From NCBI RefSeq assembly GCF_003945545.1, contig NZ_CP029617.1, positions 3,545,001-3,609,000 on the forward strand: DNA of 64,000 nt. The letters run 5' to 3'. A program made the position numbers and the translations under genes. Shown here piece after piece: positions 53,516 through 61,675 of this stretch (the stretch's first letter is position 1; each line of letters opens with the position of its first letter). Under the pieces are notes generated by a model. It saw only the letters and a program-made list of their open reading frames with translations. It did no database searches and was not told the origin of the DNA. Source of the DNA: Streptomyces sp. WAC 01529 (GTDB lineage: Bacteria > Actinomycetota > Actinomycetes > Streptomycetales > Streptomycetaceae).

Positions 53516-53853
53516 GGCGTACCCCCTGAGTGCACCGTGGACCATCGAAAAAAACGGGACGGCCGCCGAGGCCGCCTCACGACGATCAATGCCCTTGGGG
53601 CAAGGGGAAGATGCGCCACGAAAGAGGCATAAGAAGCAATGAAGTACAACAAGTACGAAAATGTACGGAGTTCCCCAGAGGCTTCCTCCGAGGCGCCTTC
53701 TGATTGCCCTTGTGCTGGCTACCCGCACATGGATGCCATTTCCCCTGCGCGCCCCCGCCCGTGCACCCATGCGCCCCGCTCGCAGGATCGATGCTCCTCT
53801 CCCGCCCTCGCGTGCGCCCGTAACCCGCCGTGGTGGCGGGAGTTGAGAACTGC
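53516..53853. promoter_or_regulatory. A/T-rich divergent promoter region with repeated GTAC motifs
   Basis: 338 nt with an unusually A/T-rich core (53600-53670). GTAC occurs three times at 53644, 53653 and 53663 within AAGTACAACAAGTACG and AAAATGTACGG, i.e. at about one helical turn. This resembles an operator array between the NsdA-like regulator and the primase-polymerase-like gene. No gene is visible in the gap. Confidence 0.45.
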
Positions 53854-54513
53854 GTGGAAGAGACCATCGGAGTCACGTCAGCCGCGCAGATCCCGAAGCA
53901 GCGCGGAGAGGCCTTGCTGGACACGGCCGTGCGATACGCGGAGGAGCGTCACTGGGACATCTTCCCCGGCACCTGGCTGGAGTCGGCCGAGGGCGCCGAG
54001 CGGTGCTCGTGCGGCGACCCGGCGTGCGCCTCCCCCGGCGCACATCCGGCGCGCGAGGACTGGGCGACCCAGGCGACCGGCAGCGCGACCGTGGCCCGGC
54101 GGCTGTGGCAGAAGCAGCCCAAGGCGTCGATCCTGCTGCCCACGGGTCGTACGTTCGACGCGATCGACGTGCCCGAGACCGCGGGGTTCCTCGCGCTGGC
54201 CCGCATGGAGCGCATGGAGCTGACGCTCGGCCCGGTGACCTGCACGCCGGACCGGCGCATGCAGTTCTTCGTGCTTCCCGGTGCCGCGGCGAAGGTCCCC
54301 GACCTGGTGCGCAAGCTGGGCTGGGCCCCGGCCGGCATCGACCTGATCGCACTCGGCGAGGGCACCTACGTGGCCGCTCCGCCGACCCGCTTCGGCGCCT
54401 CGGGCGCGGTGCAGTGGGCGTGCCGTCCCACTGCCGCCAACCGCTGGCTGCCGGATGTGGAGGAGATCATCTCGCCCCTGGCGTATGCGTGTGGCCGGGA
54501 GGCCAGGCGCTGA
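53854..54513 (+). CDS. Bifunctional DNA primase/polymerase N-terminal domain protein
   Basis: 219 residues from GTG 53854. It contains the conserved CSCGDPACASPGAHP Cys/His cluster (about 47-61), ATGSATVARRLWQKQ, FDAIDVPETAGFLAL, TPDRRMQFFVLPG and YVAAPPTRF, typical of the short stand-alone Prim-Pol-like proteins of Streptomyces. The helicase/primase C-terminal part found in plasmid and phage relatives is absent. Enzymatic activity is doubtful; a role with the divergent NsdA-like regulator is conceivable. Confidence 0.8.
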   Translation: MEETIGVTSAAQIPKQRGEALLDTAVRYAEERHWDIFPGTWLESAEGAERCSCGDPACASPGAHPAREDWATQATGSATVARRLWQKQPKASILLPTGRTFDAIDVPETAGFLALARMERMELTLGPVTCTPDRRMQFFVLPGAAAKVPDLVRKLGWAPAGIDLIALGEGTYVAAPPTRFGASGAVQWACRPTAANRWLPDVEEIISPLAYACGREARR

Positions 54514-54570
54514 GCGCCCCATAGGGGCGCGGGGAACTGCGCGACCAGCCACACCCGACCCGCAGGTCCC
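54514..54570 (+). repeat. Dispersed intergenic hairpin repeat
   Basis: GCGCCCCATAGGGGCGCGGG and following bases, starting at the stop of the primase-like gene. Same family as at 10657; the loop here is CATA. Confidence 0.85.
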
Positions 54571-54631
54571 CGACAACGCGGAAGCCCCCGTATCGTGCGG
54601 GCACGGGCAGGCTGTGACGGAGGGCGGCGCG

Positions 54632-55411
54632 GTGACCGAGGTGGCTTCGGCGGTACGGGTTCAGGGGCTCTGGAAGCGGTTCGGCGGGCAGATCGCCGTC
54701 GCCGGGATCGATCTGACCCTGCCCGCGGGCAAGTTCATCGGCCTGGTCGGGCCGAACGGCGCGGGCAAGACCACCACCCTCTCCATGGTCACCGGTCTGC
54801 TCAGACCGGACCAGGGCACGGTCGAGGTCGTCGGCCACGACGTGTGGCGCGACCCCGTCGAGGTCAAGGCCCGCATCGGCGTGCTCCCCGAGGGACTGCG
54901 CCTCTTCGAACGGCTCTCGGGACGCGAACTGCTCGCGTACACCGGAAGGCTGCGCGGACTGCCCGGCTCGGAGGTCGACAAGCGCGCCACCCAACTGCTC
55001 GACGTGCTCGATCTCGCCGGCGCCCAGCACAAGCTCGTCGTCGACTACTCCACCGGCATGCGCAAGAAGATCGGGCTCGCCTCCGCGCTGCTGCACAACC
55101 CCGAAGTGCTCTTCCTCGACGAGCCCTTCGAAGGTGTCGACCCCGTCTCCGCCCAGACCATCCGCGGCGTCCTGGAGCGCTACACCGCCTCCGGCGCCAC
55201 CGTCGTCTTCTCCTCCCACGTCATGGAGCTGGTCGAGTCGCTCTGCGACTGGGTCGCCGTCATGGCGGCGGGCCGCATCCGCGCCCAGGGCACCCTCGCC
55301 GAGGTCCGCGGCGACGCGCCCTCGCTCCAGCGGGCGTTCCTCGAACTCGTCGGCGCGCACGGCCGCGAAGCGGGCTCCGACCTCGACTGGCTGGGCGGCG
55401 GGGCCCGATGA
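54632..55411 (+). CDS. ABC transporter ATP-binding protein
   Basis: 259 residues from GTG 54632 (GGAGG nine nt upstream). Walker A is GPNGAGKTT (about 40-48), the signature is YSTGMRKKIGLA, Walker B is VLFLDEPFEGVDP, and the switch His is in SSHVMEL. It is of the drug-exporter/ABC-2 class. Its stop overlaps the permease start as ATGA. Confidence 0.92.
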   Translation: MTEVASAVRVQGLWKRFGGQIAVAGIDLTLPAGKFIGLVGPNGAGKTTTLSMVTGLLRPDQGTVEVVGHDVWRDPVEVKARIGVLPEGLRLFERLSGRELLAYTGRLRGLPGSEVDKRATQLLDVLDLAGAQHKLVVDYSTGMRKKIGLASALLHNPEVLFLDEPFEGVDPVSAQTIRGVLERYTASGATVVFSSHVMELVESLCDWVAVMAAGRIRAQGTLAEVRGDAPSLQRAFLELVGAHGREAGSDLDWLGGGAR

Positions 55412-57012
55412 CGGCCGTACCGGGCGCGTCGGCGCTCACCCCCGTCCTCGTACGCCTGAAGCTGTCGCTGCTGCGCAACGGCCTGCGGCAGTCGGCCGGG
55501 CGGCGGGCCGCCTACATCGCGTCGGTCGGCTTCGCCCTCCTCTTCGCCGCCCTCCAGCTCCTCGGCCTGATCGCGCTGCGCGGCAACACGCACGCCGCCA
55601 CCGTCTGCGTGCTCCTCGTCGGGCTCCTCGCGCTCGGCTGGGCGGTCATGCCGCTCTTCTTCCCCAGCGGCGACGAGACGCTGGACCCCACCCGCCTGGT
55701 GATGCTGCCGCTGCGGCCCCGGCCGCTGGTGCGGGCGCTGCTCGTGGCGTCGCTCGTCGGCATCGGCCCGCTCTTCACGCTCTGCCTGGCCGTCGGCGCG
55801 ACGATCGCGCTCGCCCGGGGCGCCGCGGCCGCCGCCACCGGCGTACTCGCCACCGCCCTCACCCTCCTGATCTGCGTCGCCCTGGCCCGCGCGGTCGCCG
55901 CCGCCAACATCCGCCTGCTCACCAGCCGCAAGGGCCGCGACCTCGCCGTCCTGAGCGGCCTGGTCATCGCGGTCGGCGCGCAGGCCGTCAACTTCGGGGC
56001 GCAGAAGCTCGGTTCGTCCGGACTCGGCACGCTCGATCCGGCGGCGGCCCTCGTGCGCTGGATCCCCCCGGCCGCGGCGCTCGGCGCGGTGGACTCCGTG
56101 AGCGAGGGTGCGTACGCGAAAGCCGTCGCCCAACTCGCCCTCTGCGCGGCTGCCTTGGTGGCCCTGCTCGCTCTCTGGCAGCACAGCCTGACCCGGCTGA
56201 TGACGACGCCGGACGGCTCGACCCTGGCGACGGCGGAACCGGAGAAAGGCACCTCGCGCGCCTCAGGGACCCTCGGCAGGCTGCTCCCCGCCGGGCGCAC
56301 CGGCACCGTCATGGAGCGCAGCCTGCGGTACGTCTGGCGCGACCCGAAGACGAAGGCGGCCTGGGTGACCTCCCTCGCCATCGGCCTGATCGTGCCGGTC
56401 TTCAACGCCCTCCAGGGCACGGGCTCGGTGTACATCGCGTGCTTCGCGGCCGGAATGCTCGGGATCCTGATGTACAACCAGTTCGGCCAGGACACCTCGG
56501 CGTTCTGGATGGTGGCGATGACGATCTCCTCGACCCGCGACGCGTACGTGGAGCTACGGGGCCGCGCCCTGGCGCTGCTGCTGATCACCCTTCCGTACGC
56601 CACGCTGGTCACCACCCTCACCGCGGCGATGCTCGGTGACTGGCCCACCCTGCCGGAGGCCCTCGGGCTCTCCTTCGCGCTGCTCGGCGCGATGCTGGCG
56701 ACCGGCTGCTGGTCCTCGACCCGCTTCCCGTACTCGATCCCGCAGGAGGGCTACAAGAACGTCGCCCCCGGCCAGGCGGGCCTCGCCTGGCTCTCCATCT
56801 TCGGCGGGATGGTCGCGGCGGCCCTGCTGTGCGCCCCGGTCCTCGCCCTCACGATCTGGCTGCACGCCTCGGACGCGGCCTCCTGGACCTGGCTCCTGCT
56901 CCCCCTGGGCGCCGCCTACGCCCTGGCGGTCGCCGAGGCGGGCCTGCGCCTGTCGGCGCCGCGCCTTGCCGGGCGCCTGCCGGAGATCCTGACGGCGGTC
57001 AGCAGGGGGTAG
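55408..57012 (+). CDS. ABC transporter permease
   Basis: 534 residues with about twelve hydrophobic segments in two halves (AAYIASVGFALLFAALQLLG, FTLCLAVGATIALARGAAAA, VTSLAIGLIVPVFNALQG, LAWLSIFGGMVAAALLCAPV). It is translationally coupled to the ATPase, forming an exporter of unknown substrate. Confidence 0.88.
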   Translation: MTAVPGASALTPVLVRLKLSLLRNGLRQSAGRRAAYIASVGFALLFAALQLLGLIALRGNTHAATVCVLLVGLLALGWAVMPLFFPSGDETLDPTRLVMLPLRPRPLVRALLVASLVGIGPLFTLCLAVGATIALARGAAAAATGVLATALTLLICVALARAVAAANIRLLTSRKGRDLAVLSGLVIAVGAQAVNFGAQKLGSSGLGTLDPAAALVRWIPPAAALGAVDSVSEGAYAKAVAQLALCAAALVALLALWQHSLTRLMTTPDGSTLATAEPEKGTSRASGTLGRLLPAGRTGTVMERSLRYVWRDPKTKAAWVTSLAIGLIVPVFNALQGTGSVYIACFAAGMLGILMYNQFGQDTSAFWMVAMTISSTRDAYVELRGRALALLLITLPYATLVTTLTAAMLGDWPTLPEALGLSFALLGAMLATGCWSSTRFPYSIPQEGYKNVAPGQAGLAWLSIFGGMVAAALLCAPVLALTIWLHASDAASWTWLLLPLGAAYALAVAEAGLRLSAPRLAGRLPEILTAVSRG

Positions 57013-57130
57013 CGGAACCCGGATGGATCACTGGCCCGACGACCGATGACTTTTCAGCCGACGCACGGTCTGATGGTGGTCAGTTGATGAACGAGATCCC
57101 AGTGATCACCTCGATGCCAGGAGAACTCAG

Positions 57131-57703
57131 ATGCGCACCTTGATCAGCACCGCCTTCGTCTCGCTCGACGGCGTCGTCGAGGCGCCCGGCGGCGAGCCGG
57201 GCTACCGCAACTCGGGGTGGACCTTCAAGGACATGGAGTTCCTCCCCGAGGCCTTCGAGATCAAGGGCCGGGAGCAGGAAGAGGCCACCGCGATACTGCT
57301 GGGCCGGGTCAGCTACGAGGCGTTCAGCCCCGTCTGGCCGGGCATGGAGGAGTTCGCCGCGTACAAGCCGATGCCCAAGTACGTCGTCTCCACCACGCTC
57401 GGCGAGGAGGCCCTGGTCCCCGGCTGGGGCGAGACGACGATCCTGCGCTCGCTGGACGAGGTGGCCGCGCTGAAGGAGACCGAGGGCGGCCCGATCATCA
57501 TGCACGGCAGCGCCACCCTCAACCGCGCCCTGTCGGACGCCGGTCTCATCGACCGTTACCACCTGCTGGTCTTCCCGCTGCTGCTCGGCGCGGGCAAGCG
57601 GCTGTTCAGCGACGCGGACAAGGACACGCAGAAGCTGAGGCTCGTCGAGCACGAGGCGTACGCCAACGGCGTGCAGAAGAACGTCTTCGACGTCGTCCGC
57701 TGA
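57131..57703 (+). CDS. Dihydrofolate reductase family (RibD C-terminal-like) protein
   Basis: 190 residues: LISTAFVSLDGVVEAPGGEP, AILLGRVSYEAFSPVWPGME, KYVVSTTL, GPIIMHGSATLNRALSDAGL and LVFPLLLGAGKRLF. These are the signatures of the RibD-C/DHFR-like NADPH-binding fold. Substrate unknown. ATG follows AGGAGA. A strong terminator lies 20 nt downstream. Confidence 0.87.
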   Translation: MRTLISTAFVSLDGVVEAPGGEPGYRNSGWTFKDMEFLPEAFEIKGREQEEATAILLGRVSYEAFSPVWPGMEEFAAYKPMPKYVVSTTLGEEALVPGWGETTILRSLDEVAALKETEGGPIIMHGSATLNRALSDAGLIDRYHLLVFPLLLGAGKRLFSDADKDTQKLRLVEHEAYANGVQKNVFDVVR

Positions 57704-57723
57704 GGCCGGGGCCCGGGGTCCCT

Positions 57724-57754
57724 GGGTCGCCTGCGCCCGGGACGCAGGCGACCC
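57724..57754. terminator. Strong bidirectional hairpin
   Basis: Perfect 12-bp stem GGGTCGCCTGCG (57724-57735) and CGCAGGCGACCC (57743-57754), loop CCCGGGA. It follows the DHFR-like gene on the plus strand and would also end a minus-strand transcript starting near 57977. Confidence 0.75.
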
Positions 57755-57911
57755 GCGAGCCGTGGTTCCTGCCGCGCCGGGCGGAGCCGGGCGGAGGAAG
57801 CCGGCCGGACGTACCGGCGGCTCGCGGGTCGGGTGACTGCTTGGATCTGGGCCGGCTGCACGCTGAGCTCGCGTGCCGGTCCGGCACCGCACTGGGTGTG
57901 GTGGCAGGCCG

Positions 57912-57950
57912 CTAGCCCGCAGCCACCTCTCGCGTCCGCAATGAAATCAC
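57912..57950 (-). CDS. Possible 12-residue leader peptide with a perfect Shine-Dalgarno
   Basis: GTG at 57950 to TAG at 57914-57912 encodes MISLRTREVAAG. It is preceded by AGAAAGGAGGTGATCC (57970-57955), perfectly complementary to 16 nt of the 16S rRNA 3' end, and by a good promoter. No minus-strand gene follows before the terminator at 57754-57724, so this would be an about 250-nt transcript encoding only this peptide or acting as an RNA. Whether it is translated is unproven. Confidence 0.35.
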   Translation of the reverse strand: MISLRTREVAAG

Positions 57951-57983
57951 TGCCGGATCACCTCCTTTCTTCGAGTGATGTAC

Positions 57984-58012
57984 ACCCTAGGAAGGGCCGC
58001 GGAGCCGCTCAA
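57984..58012 (-). promoter_or_regulatory. Sigma-70-type promoter for a short minus-strand transcript
   Basis: On the minus strand TTGAGC (58012-58007), a 17-nt spacer and TAGGGT (57989-57984) match the Streptomyces HrdB consensus well. The predicted start near 57977 lies only about seven nt before the Shine-Dalgarno at 57970. Confidence 0.5.
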
Positions 58013-58149
58013 CCGATTTTTCCGGGCGCCGGTGGCACGGGCGGCGGCACCACGATTTCCCTCCGAGTTCCGGGAATCCGCTGTGGGGTGCGTCACGTTC
58101 GAGTTGAATGATCCGAGGACATGGTCTGACGGTCGCAGGGGGGTTCGGG

Positions 58150-59532
58150 GTGAGTGCTTCGCGGCGGAGCGGGACTACTGACGAACTGGGCCCTGAAGAG
58201 CCCGAGCCCGGCGGGGCGGAACTGCTCGCGGCGTTGCTGGACGGGATGGACGCGGCGCTCTGCGCGTTCGACGCCGACGGCGTGGTGACGCACTGGAACC
58301 GCGAGGCGGAGCGGGTTCTCGGGTGGTCGGCGGCGGAGGCGGTGGGGCGGCGGGGCTTCTCCGGGTGGGCCGTGCGGCCCGCCGACGCCGGGGACGTCGA
58401 GGGGCGGCTGCTCTCCGCGATGGACGCGCCGGGGCGGCAGGTGCACGAGTTCGCGCTGGTCACCAAGGACGGCGGTCGGGTGCTCGTCCGGATGCAGTCC
58501 GCGGCCGTACGCGGCGGGGACGGCAAGCCCGCGGGGGTGTACTGCGCCTTCAGCGAGGTCCACGCGCAGATGGACCTGGAGCGGTCCATCGCCCTGAGCG
58601 AGGCGCTCTTCGAGAACGCCACCTGGGGTGTGGTGCTCGTCGACGCGGATCTGCGGCCCGCGGTGGTGAACGAACACGCGGCCCGCGCCCTCGGCGTGGG
58701 GCGTACGGCGGTACTTGGCCGGCCCCTCGCCGATCTGCTCGGGCAGGGCGTCGAGGAGCTGGAGAGCGCGCTGGCCCATGTGCTCGCCGAGGGGGCGCCG
58801 CCCGCCCCCGCCGAGCTGTGGGTGTCGGTGCGGGCCGGGGGCGGCGAGGAGGACGGCTTCGAGCGGCGCTGCTGGCGCAGCGGCTTCCTGCGGCTCGCCT
58901 CGCCGCTCGCGGAGGAGCCGGTGCCGCTGGGCGTCGGCTGGCTCTTCCAGGACGTGACGGAGGCGAAGCTGACGGAGCAGGAGGCCTCGCAGCTGCGCTT
59001 CCGCTCCCAGCAGCTGCACCGTGCGGCGCGGGCCGCCGCCGAGTGCGAGGACCCCATGGAGGCGGCCACCGTCCAGCTCGACTTCGCGCTCGCCGGGTTC
59101 GCCGACCACGCGCTGGTGGACCTGCTGGCGGGCGAGGAGCCGGTGCGGCTTGTCCGGATCGCGGCGACGCCCGCGGGGCCGCCGGGCCCGTGCCGTCCGG
59201 TGACCATGGCGGGCATCCCCGTGCGCTACCCCGAAGGGCATCCGGCACCGCAGTGCGTGGAGCGGACCGGATCGGTCCGCGCCAGCGCGGGGGCGGCCAC
59301 GCCGGAGCGGACCCGCGAGTGGGCGCGCGCCCGGCAGTGGCCGGAGGACGCGGTGCACGCGTTGTGCGCGGTGCTGCGGAGCCGGGGCCGGACGTTGGGC
59401 GTCGTGACGTTTCTCCGGGGGGCGGGGCGGGGCCAGTTCGAGCGGGGGGACGCGGTGTACGCGGAGAGCGTCTCGGCGAGGGTCGCGGCCTCGCTTGACC
59501 TGGCCCAGGTGCGGGGCCTGGCGGGGGCCTAG
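58150..59532 (+). CDS. PAS/GAF sensory protein without output domain
   Basis: 460 residues from GTG 58150 (AGGGGGG upstream). PAS 1 is about 30-140 (ALCAFDADGVVTHWNREAER VLGWSAAEAVGR), PAS 2 about 155-285 (FENATWGVVLVDADLRPAVV N) and a degenerate GAF-like region about 305-455 ends VSARVAASLDLAQVRG. No PP2C, HATPase or HTH domain follows. Related Streptomyces proteins with these modules usually carry a SpoIIE-type phosphatase, so this may be a truncated relative or a stand-alone sensor. Confidence 0.8.
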   Translation: MSASRRSGTTDELGPEEPEPGGAELLAALLDGMDAALCAFDADGVVTHWNREAERVLGWSAAEAVGRRGFSGWAVRPADAGDVEGRLLSAMDAPGRQVHEFALVTKDGGRVLVRMQSAAVRGGDGKPAGVYCAFSEVHAQMDLERSIALSEALFENATWGVVLVDADLRPAVVNEHAARALGVGRTAVLGRPLADLLGQGVEELESALAHVLAEGAPPAPAELWVSVRAGGGEEDGFERRCWRSGFLRLASPLAEEPVPLGVGWLFQDVTEAKLTEQEASQLRFRSQQLHRAARAAAECEDPMEAATVQLDFALAGFADHALVDLLAGEEPVRLVRIAATPAGPPGPCRPVTMAGIPVRYPEGHPAPQCVERTGSVRASAGAATPERTREWARARQWPEDAVHALCAVLRSRGRTLGVVTFLRGAGRGQFERGDAVYAESVSARVAASLDLAQVRGLAGA

Positions 59533-59561
59533 CCTGCGGGACGCGTCCCGGAGGGGCGCGC

Positions 59562-60326
59562 TCAGTGCCGGTAGAAGATCCGGTCGCCGTACTCCTGGAA
59601 GACCCGCCCGTTCCAGTCGTGGCCCCCGTCCACGTTCCCGGAGCGGAGCAGCGGCGGCTGAACGCCCCGCGCGGCCAGCTCCTCCACGGCGGTGGCGACC
59701 ATCGCCTGCATGAGCGCGTTGGTGACGACGCTGGACGCGGGCCCGAACGGCGCGTCGACCCCGTCGAGGGACAGCTCCGCGTCCCCCACCGCGATCTTGG
59801 AGTCGACCACGACATCGCAGTGGTCCTTCAGGAAGCTCCCGGAGACGTGCCGCGACCGCGTCTGCGTCGCATACGCCACGGAGGTCACGCCGATGACCTT
59901 CAGGCCCAGCGCGCGGGCGTTCATCGCCATCTCCACCGGCAGGGAGTTCCGCCCCGACAGCGAGATGATCACGAGTACGTCGCCGGGGCGGGCCGGCGAG
60001 GAGTCCAGGACGGCGCCCGCGAGGCCGTCCACGCGCTCCAGGGCGGAGCCGAGCGTCGCGGGCATCACGTCGACGCCGACCACGCCGGGCACCGCGAGGA
60101 GGTTCATCAGGGCGAGGCCGCCCGCGCGGTAGACGACGTCCTGCGCGGCGAGCGAGGAGTGCCCGGCGCCGAAGGCGAACAGGCGCCCGCCGGCCGCGAC
60201 CGCGTCGGCGAGCAGGGTGCCCGCCGCCGCGATGTTCCCGGACTCCTCGTCGCGGACCCGCTGGAGCAGGTCGATGGCGGCATCGAAATACTGTCCGGCC
60301 AGCTTGCTCTCGCTCTTGGAGCTCAT
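59562..60326 (-). CDS. SIS-domain protein (UPF0309 type)
   Basis: About 254 residues. The phosphosugar-binding motifs are FAFGAGHSSLAAQDVVYRAGG (about 48-68) and VLVIISLSGRNSLPVEMAMN. The family is predicted to bind or isomerise a phosphosugar such as N-acetylmuramate-6-P or GlcNAc-6-P. ATG 60326 is used; ATG 60332 is equally possible. It is divergent from the dmdR1-type gene. Confidence 0.87.
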   Translation of the reverse strand: MSSKSESKLAGQYFDAAIDLLQRVRDEESGNIAAAGTLLADAVAAGGRLFAFGAGHSSLAAQDVVYRAGGLALMNLLAVPGVVGVDVMPATLGSALERVDGLAGAVLDSSPARPGDVLVIISLSGRNSLPVEMAMNARALGLKVIGVTSVAYATQTRSRHVSGSFLKDHCDVVVDSKIAVGDAELSLDGVDAPFGPASSVVTNALMQAMVATAVEELAARGVQPPLLRSGNVDGGHDWNGRVFQEYGDRIFYRH

Positions 60327-60476
60327 TCGCATCACGTTGAGGTCTGGACCAGCGCCCTGTCAACACGGTCTCCGGACGTCCCGGGGCGGGTTTTCCCACG
60401 GCGCGGCACGGTTGTCAGTGGTATGCGTCAGAATTGAGGGCAGGGCCAGCGCACGAGCGAATTCTGAGGGGCACCC

Positions 60477-61169
60477 ATGTCGGGGCTGATTGACACCACT
60501 GAGATGTATTTGCGCACCATCCTCGAATTGGAGGAGGAAGGTGTGGTCCCCATGCGCGCCCGGATCGCCGAGCGGCTCGACCAGAGCGGACCGACGGTGA
60601 GCCAGACCGTGGCGCGCATGGAGCGCGACGGCCTGGTGGCGGTCGCCAGCGACCGCCACCTGGAGCTCACCGAGGAGGGCCGCCGTCTGGCCACCCGCGT
60701 GATGCGCAAGCACCGCCTGGCGGAGTGCCTGCTCGTCGACGTGATCGGGCTCGAGTGGGAGCAGGTGCACGCCGAGGCGTGCCGCTGGGAGCACGTGATG
60801 AGCGAGGCCGTGGAGCGCCGCGTCCTCGAGCTGCTCCGCCACCCCACCGAGTCTCCGTACGGCAACCCGATCCCGGGTCTGGAGGAGCTGGGCGAGAAGG
60901 ACGGCGCGGACCCGTTCCTGGACGAGGGCATGGTCTCCCTGACCGAGCTGGACCCGGGCACCGAGGGCAAGACGGTCGTCGTGCGCCGCATCGGCGAGCC
61001 GATCCAGACGGACGCCCAGCTGATGTACACGCTGCGGCGGGCCGGTGTGCAGCCGGGCTCCGTGGTGAGCGTGACGGAGTCGGCGGGCGGCGTGCTCGTG
61101 GGCAGCAGCGGCGAGGCCGCCGAGCTGTCCTCGGAGATCGCCTCGCATGTCTTCGTCGCCAAGCGCTGA
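60477..61169 (+). CDS. dmdR1: DmdR1-type iron-dependent repressor (DtxR/IdeR family)
   Basis: 230 residues. The winged HTH is MRARIAERLDQSGPTVSQTV ARMERDGLV (about 26-54). The metal-binding and dimerisation domain includes LLVDVIGLEWEQVHAEACRW EHVMSE with the Cys/Glu/His ligands of IdeR, and the C-terminal SH3-like domain spans about 150-225. The family represses siderophore genes when loaded with Fe(II). In S. coelicolor dmdR1 (SCO4394) has a reported antisense gene, adm. Long antisense frames exist here too. No TTAGGTTAGG-type iron box is seen upstream. Confidence 0.92.
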   Translation: MSGLIDTTEMYLRTILELEEEGVVPMRARIAERLDQSGPTVSQTVARMERDGLVAVASDRHLELTEEGRRLATRVMRKHRLAECLLVDVIGLEWEQVHAEACRWEHVMSEAVERRVLELLRHPTESPYGNPIPGLEELGEKDGADPFLDEGMVSLTELDPGTEGKTVVVRRIGEPIQTDAQLMYTLRRAGVQPGSVVSVTESAGGVLVGSSGEAAELSSEIASHVFVAKR

Positions 61170-61675
61170 CGTCAACTGCCGTTACTAGAGGGTTAGTTGA
61201 CAACGCATCATGGTCTCCGGGAGATCTTGCGGAATCCAAGATTCAGTGTGCGGAATCGCAGCGCGCGAGCGTTTGGCATGCGAGGCTGTCGCGAGAGGCA
61301 TATGACCTGAGGGCTCTTGACCGTGTCGGCACCAGGTCTGGCCGCACGGCCGGAGAGGGGGCGAGGATGTGCCCGTCTGGTGAGCTTGGACGTGAGGGTC
61401 CCGGCGCCCGAGGGCGCCGGGACCTGTCCTCCCCTGTGCTGACCCGGAGCCCCGAGCTCCCAGGGTCGTCCCCCACGGGCCGATGTCCCCGAGCGGCCCG
61501 CCTCCCGATGAAGATCTCCCCTCGGCCACGCCGGTCAATCCTTGAGCGTGGTCACCCGAACGAGGGGTGTTACCGGCAATCCGCTCGTTTTCGAAAGGGA
61601 GTTCGATAACGTGCGGGGGTGCGGGGCAGGACCAGGCGTGGATCCCGAGCGGAATCTAGGGGGGTGCCAGGAATC
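61170..61675 (+). other. Intergenic region with a possible small transcript and terminator
   Basis: 506 nt without a convincing ORF. It starts with a consensus-like TTGACA (61197-61202), though no good -10 is clear. A perfect inverted repeat GGTCCCGGCGCCC (61397-61409) / GGGCGCCGGGACC (61412-61424) follows. This hairpin can end dmdR1 transcription or a short RNA starting near 61230. The end (61560-61620) is A/T-richer and probably holds the hydrolase promoter. Confidence 0.5.

Noticed and set aside
57955..57970. Fragment of a 16S rRNA gene (GGATCACCTCCTTTCT on the plus strand).
   Set aside because: The match ends at 16 nt and flanking bases do not continue the rRNA. Read on the minus strand it fits a Shine-Dalgarno behind a promoter.
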